From an uncultured Candidatus Saccharibacteria bacterium (GTDB taxonomy: Bacteria; Patescibacteriota; Saccharimonadia; Saccharimonadales; Saccharimonadaceae): DNA of 64,000 bases. The stretch lies in NCBI GenBank assembly GCA_937990725.1, contig CALKQS010000009.1, positions 78,088 to 142,087 on the forward strand, written 5' to 3'. The notes under the pieces are model-generated. The model searched no databases. It was not told where the DNA came from and was given only the letters and a program-made list of their open reading frames with translations. Position 1 is the first letter of the stretch. Every line of letters begins with the position of its first letter. A program made the translations under genes and the position numbers. Shown piece by piece: positions 58,344-64,000 of the stretch.

Positions 58344-58979
58344 ATGCAGCCATCGCAATTCGATCAGCCCTCCGCTCCAGATGCCGCCGACCCGTCGCGC
58401 ACCGCTCGTGCCGATGCGCAAGCCGCTGACGAGCCTAACCCACCGCTCGAGATTCGCCGTGGGCCAAGTGAGACCAATAGCAATTCGTCGCAGGTTTCGC
58501 CCTTCCCCGACCCCACCGAGCCGCTCCTCATCTGGCAAGAGCGTGAAGTAAATGACACCACTCGCCCCCGTGGCTGGTATGTGATCTTTGGTGTGGTTGT
58601 GGTGGTACTCTTCGCGATTTCAATCTTTTTGTTTAAGTCGTACACCTTCGCGCTGCTTATCCCCATCATGGCTGTGGCGTTGATCGTCTCGCTGCAGCGG
58701 CCGGCTGCCTTGGTAAACTACAGCGCCAGCCACGCTGAGGTGGTGATAGGCCAGCGCACCTATTCGTACGACACCTTCCGCTCCTTTAGCGTTACTGCCA
58801 AGCCCACGCAAAATTGGATCACGCTCATCCCACGCAAACGCTTCGCTATGCCCATCGTCATGTACTTCCCCGAGGATGTAGGCGAGCAGCTGGTTGATCT
58901 CATCGCCTCTCACCTACCAATGAGCGAGCGCAAGCCCGACTTGCTCGAGCGACTGATCATTTATTTGCGACTGCAGTAG
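58344..58979 (+). CDS. Membrane protein with PH-like C-terminal domain
   Basis: In this 211-residue protein, residues 1-75 are polar and disordered (Ala, Asp, Pro). Two TMs lie at about 82-102 and 105-122 (FGVVVVVLFAISIFLF and ALLIPIMAVALIVSL), followed by a soluble domain with beta strands (HAEVVIGQRTYSYDTFRSFSV) and a final helix. The pattern of two TMs and a PH-like domain recurs in small CPR membrane proteins of unknown function. The predicted leaderless promoter sets the start. A position within the pilus region hints at, but does not show, a link to secretion. Confidence 0.82.
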   Translation: MQPSQFDQPSAPDAADPSRTARADAQAADEPNPPLEIRRGPSETNSNSSQVSPFPDPTEPLLIWQEREVNDTTRPRGWYVIFGVVVVVLFAISIFLFKSYTFALLIPIMAVALIVSLQRPAALVNYSASHAEVVIGQRTYSYDTFRSFSVTAKPTQNWITLIPRKRFAMPIVMYFPEDVGEQLVDLIASHLPMSERKPDLLERLIIYLRLQ

Positions 58980-59095
58980 TAGTTTTGGCTGCGGTATCTT
59001 GCCCTCGGCACACCTCTGTGCTACAATAATAAGCGATCTGGTATCATCCAGTGCACCTTATAGTTTGGTCTGGGCAACATTTGTTTCCCAGGTAT

Positions 59096-59172
59096 GCACT
59101 CGTAGCTCAGCTGGATAGAGCGTTGGCTTGCGGAGCCAAAGGTCGTGCGTTCGAATCGCGCCGAGTGTACCA
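59096..59172 (+). tRNA. tRNA-Arg (GCG)
   Basis: The acceptor GCACTCG pairs with CGAGTGT (one G-U), followed by A and CCA. The D arm is GCTC/GAGC, the anticodon stem TTGGC/GCCAA with loop TTGCGGA (anticodon GCG), and the T arm GTGCG/CGCGC around TTCGAAT. Most bacteria use ACG, edited to ICG, for these codons; a G34 tRNA would read CGC and CGU without TadA. Confidence 0.97.
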
Positions 59173-59183
59173 TAGAGAATACT

Positions 59184-59217
59184 AACTCAGTATGTTGTTG
59201 CATGCTGAGTTTTTTTA
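59184..59217 (+). terminator. Terminator after tRNA-Arg
   Basis: AACTCAG/CTGAGTT with an inner ATG/CAT pairing is followed by seven T, 12 bp after the tRNA. Confidence 0.88.
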
Positions 59218-59478
59218 TTCACAAGAATAGAATACATATTTGGCAAATACCTAGAGATACTAGACCCACGTCTCGTTTTAATTCTTGCCCTTGCAGTATT
59301 ACGGATCCGCCATGCCTATGGCTCAAATCTCAGCCATTCTCATATCGCTTCTCTCGCATTTGCTTCTGTAGAATAACTAGAGACACCTCCTCATAGCATG
59401 ATTTATAGCAGCCATGGGTATAAAATATTGCCTACGATAGAGCGCGCCAGCAGCTCGAAGTGCACTCTTTTTTACACC
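59218..59478. other. Spacer with no identified feature
   Basis: About 260 bp between the tRNA-Arg terminator and the terminator of the beta-helix gene show no convincing frame, promoter or RNA. Confidence 0.4.
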
Positions 59479-59508
59479 AAAAAGCCGAGCATTTCTGCTC
59501 GGCTTTTT
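59479..59508. terminator. Bidirectional rho-independent terminator
   Basis: A 13-bp perfect stem (AAAAAGCCGAGCA / TGCTCGGCTTTTT) with a 4-nt loop lies about 35 bp after the stop of the beta-helix gene. Confidence 0.93.
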
Positions 59509-59543
59509 GTGTACGCTACCAGACTTGGCTGATGGGGAGGAAC

Positions 59544-62411
59544 CTAGTCTATGCGGCGCTTTTCGAGTTTGAGTGAGCCAATTGCGGCGCTGTCGGCAGC
59601 ACTTGGTGTAACGCCTGTGAGGCGAAGCTTCTTGAGGCTGCCAAATGTTGCCAGTTGGCTACCGTTGGCTAGTGTGGTCTTGCGGCTGTAGTCGTAGAGC
59701 GAGAGCGACTCTAGGCTGCCCTTGCTGGCTGCGACGTCGGCAATGTCTAGCACGAAGCCATCTTTGCCCGAGAGAGCAACTCGCTTGAGCTGTGCAAGCT
59801 TAGCAAGCGGCTTGGTTGAGGCAATTGGGTTGCCCGAGACCATCACAAGCTTGAGGTTTGCCAGGCCAACGATTGGGTCGAGCGACTCAATCTGGTTGGA
59901 ATGAGCGGTCAGCGACGTAAGCTTCGTTAGCTTGGCAAGCGGCGCGAGGCTCTTCACCTTGTTGCCGTCGATTGCCAGCCAGTCGAGGTTCGTTGCTGCC
60001 TCGAGGCCGGTGAGGTCGGCAACCTTGCGGTCATCCGCTGCGTCACCCGGCAGGATGAGCGACAGGCCAGTCAGCTTTTGCATCTCGCCTGCTGTCACGT
60101 CTTGTGCAGCGCTGCGACGGGCGCCAAGGGTCTCAGACAGGCGCTTGTTGATTGCCGCCTTAAGATGGGCATCTGGGACCGCCACAGCGCTGTTGTCGCT
60201 CTTAGTGTCGGCCTCAGCAGTTTGGGCTGCATGAGCAGTGTCAGCTTTACTGGCGCTGCCCATGCCCGGCGCTTTTGGGTTTGCTTGCCCGTTGGTCGTT
60301 GCCCCGTTGGCGTTATTTTGCTGTGGAGTGCTGCTACTCTTGCTGCTAATGTTTGGCTCACCGCCAGTCATGTTGGCGTTGACCAATGCACCACGGTTCA
60401 CCTTGGTGCCGGCCTTCACGGTTGCCCCACTTGGGTCGATAGCCTTCGCAACGTCGGCAGGTAGCTCCTTACCACTGTTGGCAGCTGGGCTACCAGCCTT
60501 GATGGTGTAGTTACTCTTGTTGTAGTCGTTGTTGTTCGCAGCTTCGCTGGTGAAGAATGGGTTGGCGCTGCGTGAGCCAGTTTGGTCGAGCGAGTTGCGC
60601 TCGAGGCCATCGATCGCCTTGCTGACTCGGCCGTCCTTGGCAATGTCGGATGTCTTGCTAAAGAGGACGTCGATCGGTGCGTCGGTCTGTGCTAAGTCCC
60701 AGGTAAAGACCGTCTTATCGACATTGGTATCGTTGCGGTAGTAGACGTTGTAGTCTAGGCCAGCAAACATCTCGTTTGTACCAACCTTTGGCCCGCCAAT
60801 GTTAGCACCACCCTTGGTACGGACACCGTATGCCCAGTATGGGCTGTCGCCATCCTTAGCAGTTGCGGCACGCGATGAGATGATGTTGTTGTACATCTCT
60901 GTGCCTGTTGTGTCCCAGCTCAGGCCCTTGGCTTGCGACCAGCTCTCTGGTGCAGTACAGGTGCTACCTTGGTAGGCATTACAACCCCTGCTGCGGGTGT
61001 CCTCGCGGACGCGGATTGGGTAGGCGGTGCGTGAGATAGAGTTGTTGTAGATCTTCGTCTTGCTACTACCCGACACTAAGATACCAGAGCCCGAGCCCTC
61101 GATGATGTTCGAGGCGATGATACCAGTGTGTGACACCTCATAGAAGATCGCCATCTGTACGTTGGTAAAGTAGTTGTTGACAATGTTAGTGTTGATACAT
61201 CCTTCGTCACACCAGAAGCCTGGCAGCTGGTGGCGCTTGGCCACAGCGATGTCGGAGTTGGTTGAGCCAGACTTCGAGTAATCCACCACATTGTTGCGGA
61301 AGGTGAAGTTCTCGGCGTGAGTCACCTTCACATCGGCCATACCACACCACGACGTACAGTAGCTACCATTGGTTTCGAAGCCAGCGGCGTTGTTGTTGCT
61401 AAAGGTATTGTTTTCAAATACGGCATTCTCAATCCGGTTTGCGCCAGCACCATTACCCCCGTTGTCGAGGAATTGGCTGTTCTTCACCACACTGCCCGAT
61501 GCTTTGTCGAGGAATAGCCCCGAGTTCGAGTTCTGCGCCACGATCACATCTTGCACCAGCGAGTTCTTCCCGTTGATGGAGATGGCGATTGGCCCAGCCT
61601 TGTCATCCAGCTGTGGGTCTTTAAAGCCCCAGGTTTGGTTTGGTGCATATTGCGAAATGTTAATACCCTGCAGCTTGAAGTTCTCGCCTGTTGTGGTAAA
61701 GGCGCGAGTGCGCTGCGAGATCTCCGTTGTCCCAGCCGTAGGGTCTGAGCCTAGGTAGTAACTCACTGTGTCTTGCCGGCCTGGGTTGAAGTGCCCACCA
61801 CTACGCGTCGTCTGCGTAGCATCCTCTACGTAGAATTTGCCTGGGCCAACTTCAGCCTTGCTCCCGACCTGCGTCAGTGGCTTGTCGTTAATAAAGACCT
61901 GCTCTGGGTAGGCAGCCATACCTTCGACTTCTGGCTTGATGTTGGTTGTACAGACATGGCAGAAGTTCTGGAAGTTGCCAGTGGCCTTCCACATATTGCC
62001 TTCGCGCGACCAGTTGGTCACAACGTCGCTACCCTTCAGCCACACCTCAGCGTTGGGTGCTGCCTGCATGGTGACATTCTTCTTTGTCACAAAAAAGTGT
62101 GGCTCGCGGTAGATACCACTCTTTGCCACCACTGTTCCACCGTCGCTAATCTTCGTGACGGCGCGGCCAAAGCTCTTGTACGGTGCTGACTCGCTTCCGT
62201 TACCCTTGTTGTCATCCCCGTTGGGCGACACCCAGGCTACGTTGGCATTCGGCACAGCGTAATTTGCCTTGATATAATTATAGTTTTTATTCAGACCGGC
62301 TGCGTTCACCGAATTGAGGCCATAAAAAAGCCCGCCTATAGCGAGCCCACTCACAGCCACAACCGATGCGATGCGCATGACGATCCCACGTTTTTGACGT
62401 CTAATCTTCAC
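59544..62411 (-). CDS. Secreted beta-helix and leucine-rich-repeat protein
   Basis: The 955-residue protein has a basic N-terminus, a signal TM (about 12-38), and a right-handed parallel beta-helix (about 55-640). The helix opens with WVSPNGDDNKGNGSESAPYKS, like pectate-lyase and DUF1565 proteins, and has coils such as NSQFLDNGGNGAG and GSGSGILVSGSSKTKIYNNS. A linker rich in Ala/Thr/Asn (about 690-750) and five or so internalin-type leucine-rich repeats (LAPLAKLTKLTSLTAHSNQI) follow. No C-terminal anchor is seen, so it may be released or held by its uncleaved signal. The start is GTG after GGAGGAA. It may bind or cut polysaccharide on a host cell; no catalytic residues can be named. Confidence 0.87.
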   Translation of the reverse strand: MKIRRQKRGIVMRIASVVAVSGLAIGGLFYGLNSVNAAGLNKNYNYIKANYAVPNANVAWVSPNGDDNKGNGSESAPYKSFGRAVTKISDGGTVVAKSGIYREPHFFVTKKNVTMQAAPNAEVWLKGSDVVTNWSREGNMWKATGNFQNFCHVCTTNIKPEVEGMAAYPEQVFINDKPLTQVGSKAEVGPGKFYVEDATQTTRSGGHFNPGRQDTVSYYLGSDPTAGTTEISQRTRAFTTTGENFKLQGINISQYAPNQTWGFKDPQLDDKAGPIAISINGKNSLVQDVIVAQNSNSGLFLDKASGSVVKNSQFLDNGGNGAGANRIENAVFENNTFSNNNAAGFETNGSYCTSWCGMADVKVTHAENFTFRNNVVDYSKSGSTNSDIAVAKRHQLPGFWCDEGCINTNIVNNYFTNVQMAIFYEVSHTGIIASNIIEGSGSGILVSGSSKTKIYNNSISRTAYPIRVREDTRSRGCNAYQGSTCTAPESWSQAKGLSWDTTGTEMYNNIISSRAATAKDGDSPYWAYGVRTKGGANIGGPKVGTNEMFAGLDYNVYYRNDTNVDKTVFTWDLAQTDAPIDVLFSKTSDIAKDGRVSKAIDGLERNSLDQTGSRSANPFFTSEAANNNDYNKSNYTIKAGSPAANSGKELPADVAKAIDPSGATVKAGTKVNRGALVNANMTGGEPNISSKSSSTPQQNNANGATTNGQANPKAPGMGSASKADTAHAAQTAEADTKSDNSAVAVPDAHLKAAINKRLSETLGARRSAAQDVTAGEMQKLTGLSLILPGDAADDRKVADLTGLEAATNLDWLAIDGNKVKSLAPLAKLTKLTSLTAHSNQIESLDPIVGLANLKLVMVSGNPIASTKPLAKLAQLKRVALSGKDGFVLDIADVAASKGSLESLSLYDYSRKTTLANGSQLATFGSLKKLRLTGVTPSAADSAAIGSLKLEKRRID

Positions 62412-62461
62412 TGCTCTTTCCTCCCCTTGTCGGTTGGCGTTAGATTTACGTTACAAAGACT

Positions 62462-62489
62462 ATTCTATCATAATGGCCGCACTGGTCAA
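62462..62489 (-). promoter_or_regulatory. Promoter of the beta-helix gene
   Basis: On the minus strand TTGACC (complement of 62484-62489), a 16-bp spacer and TAGAAT (complement of 62462-62467) give a leader of about 45 nt. Confidence 0.7.
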
Positions 62490-62865
62490 TTAACCATAAC
62501 CCGCATAACTGCGCAATCCTGTGGTGTACACCTCGCGCAACTCTCATACTTCGCCTCTCTTGCCAGTTGTACGCTTGTACCGTACATATATAGATCATAC
62601 CCCAGATAGAGCTCTTGACATATTCGATACTTCGCATGTATTGAATATATCACTTATTCCACCAAGATCCACACAAATAAAAATATCATTGTAATATCTA
62701 CAATGATTCGTTCATCTAGCCTTTGTGCTGGTTATATGCTAAAACTATAGATTGCTAAGCAACCTCAGCATTCGTCTCATTTAGCTTGTCATTATTGAGT
62801 TATATACGCCACTCGGTTGTTTTCGTCATACACACCGAGCTGATAGCTAATAGCTCTAACAATCC
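62490..62865. other. AT-rich spacer with two inverted repeats
   Basis: No gene is seen in about 375 bp. ATCATTGTA (62685-62693) and TACAATGAT (62699-62707) form a perfect 9-bp dyad with a 5-nt spacer. GAGCT/AGCTC pair near 62838. The dyad has the shape of an operator but lies about 200 bp from the nearest recognised promoter. Confidence 0.45.
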
Positions 62866-62958
62866 TGGCGGAGGAGGGGAGATTCGAACTCCCGCTGCAG
62901 GTCTCCCCACACTAACGATTTAGCAAACCGTCCCCTTCAGCCACTTGGGTACTCCTCC
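62866..62958 (-). tRNA. tRNA-Ser (GCU)
   Basis: The acceptor GGAGGAG pairs with CTCCTCC, with G and CCA encoded. The anticodon stem ACGGT/ATCGT holds loop TTGCTAA (anticodon GCU). A long variable arm identifies class II, and the T arm is GGGAG/CTCCC around TTCGAAT. It decodes AGC and AGU. Confidence 0.97.
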
Positions 62959-63327
62959 AGCGTGTCGGATTGTGCACCAACGTGCACTGGCTATTGTAGC
63001 ATAGGTCAGGCAATTGCGCTAGACGTTTGTGAGGTATAATTTTGTCCCTACTTCGCCGCAGTGTCGTGAGCCATATATTTCCTGCACTCCCCTTCCCTTT
63101 ATCAAGCAATATAAATAAGGAGGCGGTGGGCGTCTCACTACCATACCAATTCCCCATGTTGAGCTTCAAGATACCGTCATAACAGCAGGTTTTCAAGACG
63201 CTACTGGCAAAAGAGATGAAGGAAGCGAGTCACCATAGCACCACAAGCCGAGAAATTTCGCCGCTTTCCTCTCGACAAAAAAAACGCCATATCGTATAAT
63301 TACAAGATAAAAGGAGCTAAGTTTATT
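62959..63327. other. Spacer upstream of the orphan pilin
   Basis: About 370 bp hold the minus-strand promoter region of tRNA-Ser(GCU) and, at the right end, a TATAAT near 63294 followed by AAGGAG for the plus-strand pilin. Nothing else is identified. Confidence 0.45.
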
Positions 63328-63756
63328 ATGCTAAAAAAATGTCTACTATCTATCAGTGCTCTTGCCCTCATCGGGGGTGGGATAATTGCTGCTGCACCGC
63401 CCAGCGCTGCAATCGGTGGTGTGTCAGACGGTGCCAGCCGCTCACGGGGCAAAGACCAGCCAGCCGATCTCTTTGGTGACGCCGGTATCTTCACACGAGT
63501 AAGCAACATCATGCTGTTTCTCGTTGGTGCTATCGCGGTCATTATGATCATCTTCGGTGGTATTCGTTATGTTGTCTCTGGTGGTAATTCATCACAGGTG
63601 CAGGGCGCGAAGAATACTATCATGTACGCTCTGGTCGGTGTTGTGGTGGCGCTACTCGCCTATGCGGCGGTGAACTTTGTCATCAACACCATCATCCCCG
63701 GTGGCAACATCAACACCACGACCAACAGCAGCAACACTGGTGCTTCAACCACCTAG
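63328..63756 (+). CDS. TrbC/VirB2-like pilin, orphan copy
   Basis: The 142-residue protein has a signal peptide (about 1-28, PPSAAIGG), a short head without Cys, TM1 (IMLFLVGAIAVIMIIFGGI), the loop RYVVSGGNSSQVQGAKNTI and TM2 (MYALVGVVVALLAYAAVNFV). A Thr/Asn/Ser-rich tail (INTTTNSSNTGASTT) is not found in the other copies. It lies 7 kb from the main pilin cluster and has its own TATAAT, ribosome site and terminator. Independent control might allow a different pilus composition. Confidence 0.88.
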   Translation: MLKKCLLSISALALIGGGIIAAAPPSAAIGGVSDGASRSRGKDQPADLFGDAGIFTRVSNIMLFLVGAIAVIMIIFGGIRYVVSGGNSSQVQGAKNTIMYALVGVVVALLAYAAVNFVINTIIPGGNINTTTNSSNTGASTT

Positions 63757-63792
63757 CCAGTAATACTTGGCTCTCTTCTCACACAAACATAT

Positions 63793-63820
63793 GCGCACAC
63801 CATCGCGGTGTGCGCTTTTT
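63793..63820 (+). terminator. Rho-independent terminator
   Basis: GCGCACACC / GGTGTGCGC with a 5-nt loop is followed by five T, about 37 bp after the pilin stop. Confidence 0.92.
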
Positions 63821-63947
63821 GTTACTCTTGCTCGAGTTTGCAAAAAACAGAAAGAGAGTAAGCACGGCGTACAAAAGTAATCACATGTTTTTCGTAATAA
63901 AAAATCTACAAGCATCATCAGCCTGCAGATTAACAGTATCAGAAACA

Positions 63948-64000
63948 TGGCGGAGAGAGAGGGATTCGAACCCTCGAAGCCTTGCGGCTTACCGCTTTTC
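63948..64000 (-). tRNA. tRNA-Ser (anticodon NGA), cut by window end
   Basis: The 3' part is complete: CCA end, discriminator G, acceptor strand TCTCTCC, T arm GAGGG/CCCTC around TTCGAAT, a long variable arm and the end of an anticodon stem (AAAAGCGG). The last anticodon bases are GA, so it is GGA, CGA or UGA. UGA is already at 58076, so GGA or CGA is more likely. Confidence 0.93.

Noticed and set aside
1..64000. CRISPR array, insertion sequence with transposase, prophage or restriction-modification genes
   Set aside because: No regularly spaced repeats, transposase, integrase, capsid or methylase motifs were recognised on either strand.

Overview
The window looks like a chromosomal segment of a Saccharibacteria (TM7, Candidate Phyla Radiation) genome or a close relative. 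The reasons are inference from gene content: an array of small TrbC/VirB2-like type IV secretion pilins beside a VirB6/TrbL-like membrane protein, many lineage-specific proteins with Pro/Gln-rich cytosolic tails and one membrane segment, compact genes with short spacers, and a minimal housekeeping set. The standard genetic code fits every gene. There is no prophage, insertion sequence with a transposase, or CRISPR array.

Layout. 1-27 kb lies almost wholly on the minus strand: a PadR-controlled ABC exporter (FtsX-type permease cut by the window edge), pnp, a membrane-tethered GH135-like hydrolase, several unknown soluble proteins, rpsO, an aldose-1-epimerase relative, truB, a DHH-like protein, rpsT, the HAD-mutM-holA operon, polA, a membrane-tethered GH16 glucanase and two WhiB-like iron-sulfur proteins. 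27-40 kb mixes strands: a P-loop kinase, a DUF4190-like protein, dnaG-rpoD, a Pro/Gln-rich membrane protein, orn-corA, mscL, argS and pyrG. 40-45.5 kb holds a class I ribonucleotide reductase operon (nrdA, a small acidic gene, nrdB), flanked on both sides by inverted copies of a roughly 110-bp palindromic element. 45.5-50 kb has a membrane-fused spermidine-synthase-like protein and a NatAB-like ABC-2 exporter. 50-56 kb is the secretion/pilus-like cluster. 56-64 kb has hsp20, comF, four tRNA genes (Ser-UGA, Arg-GCG, Ser-GCU, and a Ser tRNA cut by the window end), a 955-residue secreted beta-helix/leucine-rich-repeat protein, and a sixth pilin.

How the genes work together. The core genes cover replication (polA, dnaG, holA), transcription (rpoD), RNA turnover (pnp, orn), nucleotide supply (nrdAB, pyrG) and repair (mutM). 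The accessory genes point outward: secreted or surface-anchored carbohydrate-active proteins, a DNA-uptake/secretion-type apparatus with comF, and exporters. This suits an episymbiont that feeds on a host cell or biofilm, which is an inference.

Main points for a second look. (1) At least 16 genes have a -10 hexamer ending 6-7 nt before the start codon, so they should be leaderless, while internal operon genes use Shine-Dalgarno sites. (2) The ribonucleotide reductase has a class Ic-like NrdB (Glu ligand, Phe in place of the radical Tyr) and a NrdA without the usual C-terminal Cys pair; a 76-residue protein nearby ends in CEGCQ, so a tail acting in trans is possible. (3) WhiB-like proteins, one with two iron-sulfur modules in tandem. 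(4) A primase whose four zinc ligands are all replaced. (5) Two different glycoside hydrolase folds sharing the same Lys-rich linker and membrane anchor. (6) A palindromic element flanking the nrd operon.
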